A stretch of DNA of 27,018 bases from a virus: the IMG/VR virus record IMGVR_UViG_3300033994_002787, positions 1 to 27,018 of that record; one strand, written 5' to 3'. The translations under genes and the position numbers were made by a program. Each line of letters starts with the position of its first letter. Within the stretch, counting starts at the first letter, position 1. Of this stretch, positions 12,179-19,683 are shown piece by piece. A model generated the notes under the pieces. It saw nothing but the letters and a program-made list of their open reading frames with translations. It was not told the DNA's origin and made no database searches.

Positions 12179-12915
12179 GGCGGCCAGCCCCGCCGCCACT
12201 CACCGGCACCGCCGATTGCCTTGCCACCCAAGCCGACGGCGACTTCGCTGAGTTCCGACGGCTGCTGAGCGAGTACGTGGTTCTTGATTATGAGACCACC
12301 GGACTTGACACAGGGAACCGGCCGGTGCAAGTGGCGGCGCTCCTTGTCAAAGACGGCATCGAGTGCGACTGGCTAAATCTTTTCATGAATCCCGAGGAAC
12401 CGCTCGGCGAGTGGAGTCGCGCCAACTTGCGGGACGCCGACGGGGCGCAACTCACCGACAAGTGGCTATCCACCCAAATGCCGATCGCTGAAGCACATCG
12501 AAGGCTCATCAAATTTATTGGTGATCGAATCGTTGTTGCCCAGTACCTTCCGTTTGATGCCGAAGTGCTTGAACGCTGCTTGTTGGAGACCGACTTGAAG
12601 TGGCGGATGTCAGGGGGGGTGGACACGAAAGGCTTGTTCGCTGCAGCGCTTCCGCCCGGTCCTGCAGCCCCGCAGGGGTACCGGTTGGCAAATCTCACCG
12701 AGTTCTTCGGCGTGGAGTTAGGCGACAACCATCACGACGCGATGCACGATGTGGTTGCGACCCACGAGGTGCTGCAGCGGGGGTTGGCGTACTGTGAGGC
12801 GCATGGCGATCCGGCGGCGTTGAATGGTCGGGTCCAGCGGGCAACATTCGTCAAGAGGTTACGTTCTTATTTCTTTGGTTTGCGGACAAACGCGACGGAA
12901 GGGCCGACCCTCTAA
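12175..12915 (+). CDS. DnaQ-like DEDDh 3'-5' exonuclease, 246 aa
   Basis: The three exonuclease motifs are present: ExoI VLDYETTGLD (Asp38, Glu40), ExoII VVAQYLPFDAEVL (Asp128) and ExoIII NHHDAMHDVVAT (His187, Asp192), the DEDDh arrangement of the DNA polymerase III epsilon subunit and RNase T families. It removes nucleotides from DNA or RNA 3' ends with two metal ions. Phage homologues serve as proofreading or processing enzymes. GTG start at 12175 overlaps the previous stop (GTGA). The last codons are part of the terminator stem 12895-12931. Confidence 0.9.
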   Translation: MRRPAPPPLTGTADCLATQADGDFAEFRRLLSEYVVLDYETTGLDTGNRPVQVAALLVKDGIECDWLNLFMNPEEPLGEWSRANLRDADGAQLTDKWLSTQMPIAEAHRRLIKFIGDRIVVAQYLPFDAEVLERCLLETDLKWRMSGGVDTKGLFAAALPPGPAAPQGYRLANLTEFFGVELGDNHHDAMHDVVATHEVLQRGLAYCEAHGDPAALNGRVQRATFVKRLRSYFFGLRTNATEGPTL

Positions 12916-12931
12916 GAGCCGACCCTTCCGT
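12895..12931. terminator. Terminator between convergent genes
   Basis: ACGGAAGGG pairs with CCCTTCCGT (9 bp) around a 19-nt loop that can itself fold (GGGCCGACCCTC…). The left arm is inside the last codons of the exonuclease gene. It lies directly before the stop of the minus-strand DUF932 gene. Confidence 0.65.
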
Positions 12932-12938
12932 AGAGTGT

Positions 12939-13961
12939 TCAGGCGTATGTCAAAACTGCGGCTTGTGTTGCCAACTTCGCTTTTGACACCCACGAGTTTT
13001 CGTCCATTGATGTCAAGGCACGTTCGTAGACCCTGCTGTCCCGATAGTGATCAAGGTACTCAACGACGCTGTTGTAAATGGACCAGCCGTTGTAGCCAAA
13101 TCCACCGGCGTTGCGTTCGTTGCCGTAAAGGGCGCGAATAGTGTCGTGCACCTGTTCTCGGTTCACTTTTTGTCGGTCGGTTTCGCCGGCCTTCTCGGGG
13201 AACACTTTATTGAGAATGCCGTCAATGCGGGCGGACCCTGCGGGGACGTTGATGGAAAGCATTGCTTCGGCGTTTTGTTTAAACGATTTCGCCCATGCGG
13301 TGGAAATCTCAAGCACCCGTTGGGCGTCCTCAATAACGCTGTCTGCGTTGGCGGTGTGACGGGCCTTGAACACGCGATGGGCGTTTTCCATGCCCATGAC
13401 CACGGTGTTTTTGCATACGGCACGAATGTCTGTGTTGGCATAAGTGATTGGCACCTTGCCGTTGTGCCCGTTGCGGACCAACAGGTATCTGTCAATGCGG
13501 TCGTTGGCGCCGGTGGGGTCAATCACGAGGGGGCCAAGGTCGATACTTGCGAAAAACTCTTTTCCGTCGTGAAGGACGCCAACGGTGTCCATGACCGCTT
13601 CGCCCCGGGTAGCCCCGACGATGGCGAGGGCGCGCTCGGTGACTGCTTCGTTTTGGTGGACGGTGTATCGGGTGCCGACGGTTGAAAGACCAACATAAGT
13701 TCCGTCTTTGTCTTGCCGGACGGTGGCGCGCGAGTCGTCGATGAGCACAGGGCTGCCGTCGGGGTTAAGCAGAACGTTTCCGTCGTCGTCGATGGCAGCG
13801 ACGCGTGTGAGGCTGACGCGGTAGTCGGCTCGTGCCGCTGCAAGCATTTCGTCAATGGTTTGAAGCCCCTTCATTGGCTGCCCGAGGCGGTGCCAAGGTA
13901 TTTCTCGGTCGGCGTATGCCATCATGGCGCCTTTTGAATCGAAGGCGAGTTTGTGGGACAT
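12939..13961 (-). CDS. DUF932 phage/plasmid-like protein, 340 aa
   Basis: MSHKLAFDSKGAMMAYADRE, then PWHRLGQPM, VGLSTVGTRYTVHQNEAVTE, LLVRNGHNGKVPITYANTDI and RAVCKNTVVMG: the order of motifs of DUF932 (TIGR03299) proteins, which are common in phages and plasmids and typically 300-400 residues. Function in the family is unknown; links to homologous recombination or plasmid/phage replication have been suggested from gene neighbourhood. The ATG at 13961 follows CAGGAGAAACAACCC. Its promoter differs from the shared class and carries an operator-like inverted repeat. Confidence 0.9.
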   Translation of the reverse strand: MSHKLAFDSKGAMMAYADREIPWHRLGQPMKGLQTIDEMLAAARADYRVSLTRVAAIDDDGNVLLNPDGSPVLIDDSRATVRQDKDGTYVGLSTVGTRYTVHQNEAVTERALAIVGATRGEAVMDTVGVLHDGKEFFASIDLGPLVIDPTGANDRIDRYLLVRNGHNGKVPITYANTDIRAVCKNTVVMGMENAHRVFKARHTANADSVIEDAQRVLEISTAWAKSFKQNAEAMLSINVPAGSARIDGILNKVFPEKAGETDRQKVNREQVHDTIRALYGNERNAGGFGYNGWSIYNSVVEYLDHYRDSRVYERALTSMDENSWVSKAKLATQAAVLTYA

Positions 13962-13991
13962 GGGTTGTTTCTCCTGTGTATGGTAGTCGGG

Positions 13992-14037
13992 TTTATCTTT
14001 TCAGATAAATCCTATCAGAACGGAATCCGGCTTGCAA
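13992..14037 (-). promoter_or_regulatory. Promoter of the DUF932 gene with an operator-like inverted repeat
   Basis: Minus strand: TTGCAA (14037-14032), 17-bp spacer, TAGGAT (14014-14009). Directly downstream TTTATC-TTTTCA-GATAAA (13992-14009) is an inverted repeat that spans the expected start of transcription and touches the -10, a good place for a repressor. The start-associated box of the other class is absent. Confidence 0.65.
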
Positions 14038-14124
14038 GCCTTTAAACAAATCTTTTTAGCCGCACAGGAAGCGGCGCCCCCAAAAAACAAAGCGACGACA
14101 CCAGCAACTCAAACCGGACCTCCT

Positions 14125-14152
14125 CTGACGCCCCACCCCCAGAATGTACCCT
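14125..14152 (+). promoter_or_regulatory. Promoter for leaderless endolysin mRNA
   Basis: CTGACG (14125-14130), 16-bp spacer, TACCCT (14147-14152), then six bases to ATG 14159; no ribosome site. Confidence 0.5.
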
Positions 14153-14158
14153 GAACAC

Positions 14159-14932
14159 ATGGGTTATTACCTCTTCGACAATCCACCAGCCGTGCAACAG
14201 TTCTACAACCCGCGCAGAGGCAAGTGGACCGGCGGCGTTCTCGTTCACACCGCTGAGAACGTCATGGACAACGTTGATCTGGACACAGGTGCCGAAAACA
14301 TCGCCTCGTTCATCGCCCGCCGCACCGACTTCGGCTCCTACCACATCCTTGCCGACTCCGATTCGGTAATCGAACTTCTCCCCCCCACGGCGGTGGCGTA
14401 CCACTGCGGGGCAGACGGCTACAACTCCACGACTGTTGGCGTTTCGTACGCTTGCCGCACCGTAGATTTGGATCCAAACTCGGAGTGGACGAAAAAGGCA
14501 ACACAAAATATTTGTCGGGTGCTTGTCCGCTGGTGGCAGGAAAACGGTTTCGACCCTTTGGCCGCCGAGTTCATTCCAGCCCCAGAAACGAAAGTTCGGC
14601 TTGGTTTGAGCACTCATGGGGAGGCGCAGCCGGCCGATCGGTCCGATGCTTGGACTCGCAGTCCCGACCGCCCCCAACTCGAGGATTTGTTTCTGTCCAC
14701 CGTTAAGTCCCTGTTAGCCCCGACCCCACCCGGAGTTGATCCAATCATGAACAAGCCAGTAATGATGCGACGCAAGACCGACGGCACGATCAGCGTGTTC
14801 TATCAAGGCACCCCGTTCCGTGTTGATTTGCGACCGAAGGACGTTGACAAGTTCCGTTTCTTCGGCGTAGAGTATAAGGGTGATGCCGACCCGTGGTTTT
14901 GGGAAGTCACGCAGGCCGTAAAGGTAGGCTGA
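14159..14932 (+). CDS. N-acetylmuramoyl-L-alanine amidase endolysin (Amidase_2/PGRP type), 257 aa
   Basis: It cuts the amide bond between MurNAc and L-Ala of peptidoglycan. Motifs: GGVLVHTAE (His30), SYHILADSDSVIELLP (His62), AYHCG (His82) and LSTHGEAQPADRSDAW (His153, Asp163). By analogy with T7 lysozyme (His, His, Cys) the zinc ligands are probably His30, His153 and Asp163. The last 60 residues (from about 195, MMRRKTDGTISVFYQGTPFR…) form a separate beta-rich unit that could bind cell wall. ATG 14159 (MGYYLFDNPPA) is preferred to an upstream in-frame start that would lie inside the promoter. No holin gene is recognised nearby. Confidence 0.88.
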   Translation: MGYYLFDNPPAVQQFYNPRRGKWTGGVLVHTAENVMDNVDLDTGAENIASFIARRTDFGSYHILADSDSVIELLPPTAVAYHCGADGYNSTTVGVSYACRTVDLDPNSEWTKKATQNICRVLVRWWQENGFDPLAAEFIPAPETKVRLGLSTHGEAQPADRSDAWTRSPDRPQLEDLFLSTVKSLLAPTPPGVDPIMNKPVMMRRKTDGTISVFYQGTPFRVDLRPKDVDKFRFFGVEYKGDADPWFWEVTQAVKVG

Positions 14933-14949
14933 CTAGCCCCCCCCAAAAG

Positions 14950-14998
14950 CGCAGCGCCCCGACCTTGACCCCCTTGCGGGGCGGGGATCGGGGCTGCG
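14950..14998. terminator. Terminator between endolysin and 15011-15145
   Basis: CGCAGC(G)CCCCGA pairs with TCGGGGCTGCG, 12 bp with one bulge, around a GC-rich loop that can fold again (CCCC…GGGG). It lies between two convergent genes. Confidence 0.65.
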
Positions 14999-15010
14999 TC
15001 GCGTATGGGC

Positions 15011-15145
15011 TCAGTCTGCGATTTCTTTAGCGATTTGTTCGACCCACGCCCAGTACGTTCCATCTTCGGTGTGGAACGCCCATTCGCGCAGGAAGTGCTC
15101 GTCCGCTTGCGATTGTTCGTATTCGGCGAAAGACGCGTCGGTCAC
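15011..15145 (-). CDS. Small acidic protein, 44 aa
   Basis: The GTG at 15145 overlaps the TGA of the upstream gene (GTGA). Product: MTDASFAEYEQSQADEHFLR, EWAFHTEDGTYWAWVEQIAK, EIAD. A longer upstream frame in the same phase exists but lies inside the previous gene. It shows acidic, aromatic-rich helices with no cysteines. It is co-transcribed with 15142-15369. Function unknown. Confidence 0.65.
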   Translation of the reverse strand: MTDASFAEYEQSQADEHFLREWAFHTEDGTYWAWVEQIAKEIAD

Positions 15146-15369
15146 GATTCTATTTCCCCGATAAACGGGTGGCCGGGTCCGTTTCCTTCTTCGTCGCTGC
15201 TTAGTTCTAGTTGCATCAAACGGCCGTCGGCAGTTCGGAAACGGACAACGGGCCAACAGTTCCCGTCGTCATCGAGAATGGCTCCTGCGGAAACGACTGT
15301 GGCGCCAATAAGGGGAGCAAACTCCGACTCAATGGCTTTCTTCTGTTCGGCTAAATGAATGCTGGGCAT
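15142..15369 (-). CDS. Small protein, 75 aa, unknown function
   Basis: MPSIHLAEQKKAIESEFAPL, then IGATVVSAGAILDDDGNCWP, VVRFRTADGRLMQLELSSDE, ending GHPFIGEIES. The central strands (ATVVSAGAI, WPVVRFRT, LMQLELSSDEEGN) suggest a compact beta fold. The last words resemble small phage proteins ending in …DEEGNGPG, seen from memory only. The ATG at 15369 follows AAAGGAAAAA and the promoter 15386-15428. First gene of a two-gene operon. Confidence 0.75.
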   Translation of the reverse strand: MPSIHLAEQKKAIESEFAPLIGATVVSAGAILDDDGNCWPVVRFRTADGRLMQLELSSDEEGNGPGHPFIGEIES

Positions 15370-15385
15370 TTTTTTCCTTTGGTGG

Positions 15386-15428
15386 TAGTAGGTGATTGCA
15401 CCCTACACTGCGCAAAAGGTGGAGTCAA
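15386..15428 (-). promoter_or_regulatory. Promoter with start-associated box for 15369-15011
   Basis: Minus strand: TTGACT (15428-15423), 17-bp spacer, TAGGGT (15405-15400), ACCTACTA (15393-15386), then AAAGGA. The -35 overlaps the stop codon of the helicase gene (15425-15427). Confidence 0.75.
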
Positions 15429-17365
15429 GTCTTATCAAGCCCAAGTTGAAGATATTTACCCACCAAAGCCGCCGCCATCCCCACCCTCCCCATTTCTTCA
15501 CCATCGGTTGCAGCGTCCACCACTGCCCTTTTCTGCTCAACCACATGGTAAATGCTTTCGTCAACAGTTCCCGATGCCAAAAGGTACGTGGCCGTAACGC
15601 TTCCCACCTGACCCAAGCGGTGGCAACGCGAATACGTTTGGTCCACATCCGCCGGCGTCCACGGCAACTCCACAAAAAGTACATCCTGCGCCGCCGTCAA
15701 CGTATGCCCCGTCTTGGCCGCCTGAATCGACAACACAATCACCGGCGCCTCTGCAACCGACCCCGACTGAAAGCGGGACTTGTGGGCTTCAACATCGGCG
15801 ACCGTCATGCCCCCTTGAATTTTTAACCCGCCAAACCGGTGCGCCAACTCGTCAACGATTTCTCTGTGGTGGGCAGCGATCACTACCTTGCGTCCCTCCC
15901 CGATAACTTGCTCAACCCACTCTTCCACTATCGGCATTTTTGCTCGAGCCGCCAGTTTCCGCAGCACGCTTAACCGAACAAGGTGCTCGTTCGACTCCGC
16001 AGCCATTTTCGCCCGTACTTTGGCGTGCCCCACGGACAGCCCCAGTTCTCGAGCGATCTCCGCCGCACGGTCCACCAGCCACGCCACGATGTCCGCCTCT
16101 GCTTTACGGTACTCCCGCAACGGTCCCGCCTCGGGGGTGACGAGGAGGGGGGCGTGCCGAATCGGGGGAAGATCCTCGAGGACCTGTTCTTTGACGCGAC
16201 GGATGTAGCACGACGACCTAAGTTTTCCGTTAAGTTCGTCCAGATTCGAGTGGCCGTCAAAGTGCCAGTGCCCCCATTTGTCTTTATAGGCGGCGCAATA
16301 CCGCCGGTAAAAACCCATCTTGCCGCCAAAGTCGTTGAGGCGACCAAGAATGTCAAGTTGGGCGGCGTACTCCGCCGGCTTGTTCGTCACAGGAGTGCCG
16401 GTCAACGCAAGGACGAGACCATCGGGCGGGACGGTCCGGGCAGCCTTGATGGCGGCTTTGGTGCGCTTGGCATCATACGACTTGGCGTAGTGCGACTCGT
16501 CAAAGATGTAGGCGGCATGGTTTTTGGTCTGCTCAACCCAGTAAGCGACATTGCTCCACCCAAGCACGACCACGTCGTATTCGGATTTGTTTGGAAAAGT
16601 TTTGCGGTCGGTGACCGTGGCAACCCGCCGGTGCGGCAGCCATTTTTCGTACTCCGCTTTCCAGTTCAGGACAAGCGACGGTGGGCAAATAACCGCAGCG
16701 GGGTAACCGCCAACCAGTTCTGTTGTGGCGATGGACTGTAAAGTTTTGCCGAGCCCCATGTCATCTGCGAGAAGGCAGCGGCGGGCTCGAGCGGCGTAGG
16801 CCACTCCCGCACGCTGATACCCAAGAAGTGGGAGTCCCGCCACATCAAGGTCGGCGTCAGTTGCTCGAGAAGCGTCAATAAGAAGTTGGGCTTCAGCGTT
16901 TATGGTGTTGGCGTGGCTTTGGAGGTCGGGGGGGATGGCAATGTCGAACCGGTGACAGAAGGAAAGCAAATCGTCGATGCTGGACAGCGGGGCGCGCCAT
17001 CTGTGTGTTTTGGGTTCCCACGTTATGCCGGGTACCGTTTTTACTGCTGTGACCCGCACTCTGTCGTAGGGAAACCCAACCCAAATCCATTCGTCGTCAA
17101 AGCAAACGCCGAGCACATCAGCGTTTGGTCGCGGCGGGAGGTCAAGAGTGGCGACATCGGGGTGGACCCAAAAGCCCCATTGCGTTGCAAAGGTTCGGAC
17201 TTCGTCGATGGCGGTAATGGGGAGTCGCCAGACTCGGGCGGGACGGTCCCACTTGGCGCCGGGAAGACGTTTGACGGCTTTTACGGCTTCGGCGTCGTAG
17301 TCGAAGTAAAGGGCAAAGTGATCGTCGGCAAGAAGAACTTGCCCATTGAGGTTGATGCGACGCAT
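15425..17365 (-). CDS. HARP-type SNF2 family DNA helicase/translocase, 646 aa
   Basis: Two HARP-like repeats (about 12-72 and 84-148) share F/YxYD…VxAVKxxPGxxW…WRxP. They are followed by the SNF2 ATPase: motif I LLADDMGLGKT (about 198-208), motif II DESH (289-292), motif III LTGTP (322-325), and in the second lobe SIQAAKTGHTLTAAQDV and TPADVDQTYSRCHRLGQVGS. This is the layout of SMARCAL1/ZRANB3-like annealing helicases and of phage SNF2 proteins that remodel replication forks or strip proteins from DNA. ATG 17365 is chosen; a TTG at 17380 is an alternative. It sits in one minus-strand run with the acidic gene 17389-17619 just upstream. Confidence 0.92.
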   Translation of the reverse strand: MRRINLNGQVLLADDHFALYFDYDAEAVKAVKRLPGAKWDRPARVWRLPITAIDEVRTFATQWGFWVHPDVATLDLPPRPNADVLGVCFDDEWIWVGFPYDRVRVTAVKTVPGITWEPKTHRWRAPLSSIDDLLSFCHRFDIAIPPDLQSHANTINAEAQLLIDASRATDADLDVAGLPLLGYQRAGVAYAARARRCLLADDMGLGKTLQSIATTELVGGYPAAVICPPSLVLNWKAEYEKWLPHRRVATVTDRKTFPNKSEYDVVVLGWSNVAYWVEQTKNHAAYIFDESHYAKSYDAKRTKAAIKAARTVPPDGLVLALTGTPVTNKPAEYAAQLDILGRLNDFGGKMGFYRRYCAAYKDKWGHWHFDGHSNLDELNGKLRSSCYIRRVKEQVLEDLPPIRHAPLLVTPEAGPLREYRKAEADIVAWLVDRAAEIARELGLSVGHAKVRAKMAAESNEHLVRLSVLRKLAARAKMPIVEEWVEQVIGEGRKVVIAAHHREIVDELAHRFGGLKIQGGMTVADVEAHKSRFQSGSVAEAPVIVLSIQAAKTGHTLTAAQDVLFVELPWTPADVDQTYSRCHRLGQVGSVTATYLLASGTVDESIYHVVEQKRAVVDAATDGEEMGRVGMAAALVGKYLQLGLDKT

Positions 17366-17388
17366 GGGTCCGGCCCGCAAGTAAAAGG

Positions 17389-17619
17389 TCAGTTCTCGTC
17401 TGAGTCGGGGTCATCCAAAGTGATTCGGGCGGATACCTCAAAATCGTTTACGGCGATTACATCAAACTCGAGTGCCTCGAGTATCAGGTCGGCGGCGTCT
17501 GCTAGGGAGTCCCGCAGGTCGCCACGATCGTCATCACTCAGGTCGTCGTCGTCACTCAGTTCGAACAGGACGTCAGCGATGATTCCAACAACTGCTAGCC
17601 GGGCTTCGTTTGTGTTCAT
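17389..17619 (-). CDS. Very acidic protein, 76 aa
   Basis: MNTNEARLAVVGIIADVLFE, then LSDDDDLSDDDRGDLRDSLA and a hydrophobic helix DAADLILEALEFDVIAVNDF, ending DDPDSDEN. The charge pattern is that of DNA mimics or acidic partner proteins, but no family is recognised. It lies 24 bases upstream of the helicase gene and is probably co-transcribed. The start ATG 17619 has a -10-like TAGTCT 7 nt before it and no ribosome site, so it may be leaderless. Confidence 0.75.
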   Translation of the reverse strand: MNTNEARLAVVGIIADVLFELSDDDDLSDDDRGDLRDSLADAADLILEALEFDVIAVNDFEVSARITLDDPDSDEN

Positions 17620-17711
17620 GGTTGACAGACTAGTCCACGAACCCTATGCTTTGTCCACCTCCCGTTGGGGGGGTGCTTGTATTCACACACATCACGAGAG
17701 AGATTCAGCAC

Positions 17712-18146
17712 ATGGCAAACGACAACTCTGTCACTATTATTGGGAACGCTACACGCGAGCCCGAGATTCGGCACACGAACGGCGGCATGGTCGTCGCATC
17801 GTTTGGGGTGGCGATTAACCAGCGGAAGAAGAATGCGGCCACCGGCGAGTGGGAAGACGGCGAGCCTTCGTTTTTCGACGTCACCTGTTTCCGTGAACTT
17901 GCCGAAAACGTCGCCGAGACCGTGACTAAAGGCACCCGCGTCATCGTGGCCGGCACTTTGCGTCAGTCATCGTGGGAAAACGATCAGGGCGAGAAGCGCA
18001 GCAAGATTGAGGTCATTGCCGACGAGGTCGGTCCTTCTTTGCGGTGGGCGACAGCCAGCGTGGAGCGGGTCGGGCGGGACGGCCGGGCGGTTGCTTCGAG
18101 TGGGGCGGGCCGCCGGTCGGCGGTTCCAGACGAAGAAGCGTTCTGA
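17712..18146 (+). CDS. ssb: Single-stranded DNA-binding protein, 144 aa
   Basis: MANDNSVTIIGNATREPEIR, then FGVAINQRKKN, SFFDVTCFRELAENVAETVT, KGTRVIVAGTLRQSSWENDQ and KRSKIEVIADEVGPSLRWAT: the full OB fold of bacterial SSB (about residues 5-112). The tail is short and ends DEEAF, a degenerate form of the acidic DDxxF tip that binds partner proteins. It coats single-stranded DNA in replication and recombination. ATG 17712 is chosen; the ribosome site GAGAGAGA is modest. It lies divergent from the helicase operon and ends at the terminator 18156-18193. Confidence 0.93.
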   Translation: MANDNSVTIIGNATREPEIRHTNGGMVVASFGVAINQRKKNAATGEWEDGEPSFFDVTCFRELAENVAETVTKGTRVIVAGTLRQSSWENDQGEKRSKIEVIADEVGPSLRWATASVERVGRDGRAVASSGAGRRSAVPDEEAF

Positions 18147-18155
18147 TTTGCACGC

Positions 18156-18193
18156 AAAAGCCCCTCGCACCTAAACGGGTGTGAGGGGCTTTT
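18156..18193. terminator. Bidirectional rho-independent terminator
   Basis: AAAAGCCCCTCgCACC pairs with GGTGtGAGGGGCTTTT around TAAACG-type loop, giving a 15-bp near-perfect stem with A-tract and T-tract at either side (CTTTTGTTGTTG on the plus strand). It separates ssb (+) from 18214-18492 (-). Confidence 0.9.
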
Positions 18194-18213
18194 GTTGTTG
18201 TAGGGGGGGGCAA

Positions 18214-18492
18214 TTAAAGAGGGGTAATTGACCCATCAGGGTGGAGGTCCCACCATTCGCCGACCGCAGGGCAGTGGAGTGGGGTAAATCCGTTTTCTGT
18301 CCCCCGGCCGGTCGGTTCCCATAAGGTGGGGGTGCCATCGAGGTACGTGAAGGCGACTTGGGAGCAACGTGTTTCGCCGTAAGTAATGTCAATGGCGCGA
18401 CTTGCTAGTTCCAGTAAGACAAGTATGCCGACTATGCTGGCGCCAAGGATTAGTGCGGTGCGCAGTGCAGGTCGGTACTGGCTTGCGGTCAT
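18214..18492 (-). CDS. Single-pass membrane protein, 92 aa
   Basis: MTASQYRPALRTALILGASI, then VGILVLLELASRAIDITYGE: a basic lead-in and a hydrophobic segment of about 22 residues (12-33), followed by a soluble part with two cysteines (TRCSQVAFTY and LHCPAVGEWW) that could form a disulfide outside the cell. The prediction is an N-terminal anchor or uncleaved signal. The ATG at 18492 is 6 nt after the -10 TACTTT, so the mRNA looks leaderless. No family recognised. Confidence 0.75.
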   Translation of the reverse strand: MTASQYRPALRTALILGASIVGILVLLELASRAIDITYGETRCSQVAFTYLDGTPTLWEPTGRGTENGFTPLHCPAVGEWWDLHPDGSITPL

Positions 18493-18498
18493 GTCAGT

Positions 18499-18527
18499 AA
18501 AGTAGACGTTGCCAAAGTCCACGTCAA
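18499..18527 (-). promoter_or_regulatory. Promoter for leaderless mRNA of 18214-18492
   Basis: Minus strand: TTGACG (18527-18522), 17-bp spacer, TACTTT (18504-18499), then ACTGAC and ATG. There is no room for a ribosome site. Confidence 0.7.
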
Positions 18528-18561
18528 GTCATTTGGATAAGTTTGTTTGGAGTTGAATGCA

Positions 18562-18771
18562 GTGAAGCCATACGAACCCACCCTCGAGGAACGAGCCGCC
18601 GACGCACTCAACCGCCTATCAAGCACAATGCCCACGCAGACGGAAGTGATTTCAGGAGCCCCGCTGCCCGAATGGATCACGGCCAAGTGGTTGCCGGCCC
18701 TCACGGACCCCGCCAACAAAAAGTTTGCTAAAGCCGTCGTTGAGGCAGAAGCGTGGCTCGCCGCTCACTGA
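18562..18771 (+). CDS. Small protein, 69 aa
   Basis: The GTG at 18562 (MKPYEPTLEERAADALNRLS) has TGGAG 9 nt upstream; a TTG at 18547 is a weaker choice. The sequence is helical (EERAADALNRL, ITAKWLPALTDPANKKFAKA, VVEAEAWLAAH) with no cysteines. It overlaps the next gene by 19 nt and is the first of a plus-strand run up to 19682. No family recognised. Confidence 0.7.
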   Translation: MKPYEPTLEERAADALNRLSSTMPTQTEVISGAPLPEWITAKWLPALTDPANKKFAKAVVEAEAWLAAH

Positions 18772-19172
18772 AAGCGGCCCCGCGTCGCATTGTTCGAAGC
18801 ATCGAACGGCATGGCGACTGGGGTGAAGTCGAATATCGCCACCACCTCACCTGCGGACACGTTGAGATTCGCAAACGTCGGAGCCCTCACGGAGTTATCG
18901 CCTGCTCGGGCTGTTTGGTTGCGTCCGATTTTGAAGCCGGAATATTTTCTTCCTCCGATCAACCGAAAAAAGCGGTTGCCCCATTTCTTGTAGACGAAGT
19001 CGCAGGTGTTGAGACTGAGGCGGGACGTTTGCGCGCTGGCCTCGCTAAACGGTTTGGGGTCGTGGCGGAAGCAATCGATGTGGCGGTGCAGGGCACCGAA
19101 ATCGGTTACGCCCTTGTGTTTTTGGATAAAGCGACAGCGTTGCGGTTGGCCAACAGCAGCGATTCCGTTTGA
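18753..19172 (+). CDS. Basic zinc-knuckle protein, 139 aa
   Basis: GTG start at 18753 inside the end of the previous gene. The N-terminus is basic (MARRSLKAAPRRIVRSIERH) and leads to HHLTCGHVEIRKRRSPHGVI and ACSGC: one CGH plus a CxxC, a familiar small phage zinc site (residues about 30-55). The C-terminal half (RAGLAKRFGVVAEAIDVAVQ … YALVFLDKATALRLA) is alpha/beta. Its stop overlaps the -35 of the next promoter. A DNA- or RNA-binding role is plausible only. Confidence 0.75.
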   Translation: MARRSLKAAPRRIVRSIERHGDWGEVEYRHHLTCGHVEIRKRRSPHGVIACSGCLVASDFEAGIFSSSDQPKKAVAPFLVDEVAGVETEAGRLRAGLAKRFGVVAEAIDVAVQGTEIGYALVFLDKATALRLANSSDSV

Positions 19173-19212
19173 CACGTTTTTTTGCTTGTGGTAGTGTCTG
19201 GTGCATCTACTA
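19169..19212 (+). promoter_or_regulatory. Promoter with consensus -35 and start-associated box for 19230-19682
   Basis: TTGACA (19169-19174), 17-bp spacer with seven T in a row, TAGTGT (19192-19197), ATCTACTA (19205-19212, one change from the usual box), then AAGGAG. Confidence 0.8.
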
Positions 19213-19229
19213 AACGCAAGGAGAGTGTT

Positions 19230-19682
19230 ATGGACACATCAGTTGCCGACATTGATCGCCGTTACAAAGAAGGGTTCGCCTTTCTTGCAGACAAGCATGG
19301 CAGCCCTTTCAGGATACCCGCCGACGAACTTCATTTACTTGGAGAGCGAACACGGGCAGAGCACGTTGTCGCCATTCATGGCAAAGCCGACCCGATCGTG
19401 CTGCGAGGCTACTCAATCCCTGTAGCGATCATCGAGGAACTTTGCGGCGAAGCGCCCGTTGCGGAGCCCCGCCGCCCTTTTCGGCTTCGCAAAGAAACGG
19501 TTGAGCGGTGGTGCTTGGAACACGTTGGGACTACAGTCAGCCCGCAGGTTATTGCGACTGTGGGCGAGTTTTCCGAAGCGACGGCAAGAACCTTTATTGC
19601 TGACCGGCCCGATTTGTTCAGTAAAGTCAGGCGTGGACATTACCTTGTTCGGGATCCCAAAGCCGAGCGTCAAGGCGCATGA
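19230..19682 (+). CDS. Possible winged-helix protein, 150 aa
   Basis: The ATG at 19230 (MDTSVADIDRRYKEGFAFLA) follows GCAAGGAGAGTGTT and a strong promoter with a start-associated box. The last 50 residues read like a winged helix: VSPQVIATVGEF, SEATARTFIADRPDLFSKVR, RGHYLVRDP (helix, helix, recognition helix, beta wing). The front half (IPADELHLLGERTRAEHVVA) is helical. If it binds DNA it could be a regulator of the shared promoters, being itself under one; that is inference. Convergent with the methyltransferase gene, whose stop is one base away. Confidence 0.75.
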   Translation: MDTSVADIDRRYKEGFAFLADKHGSPFRIPADELHLLGERTRAEHVVAIHGKADPIVLRGYSIPVAIIEELCGEAPVAEPRRPFRLRKETVERWCLEHVGTTVSPQVIATVGEFSEATARTFIADRPDLFSKVRRGHYLVRDPKAERQGA

Positions 19683-19683
19683 A

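Noticed and set aside
16886-17818. A 310-codon plus-strand frame opposite the helicase
   Set aside because: The minus strand has clear HARP motifs here; the plus-strand product has no family features and overlaps the acidic gene and ssb.
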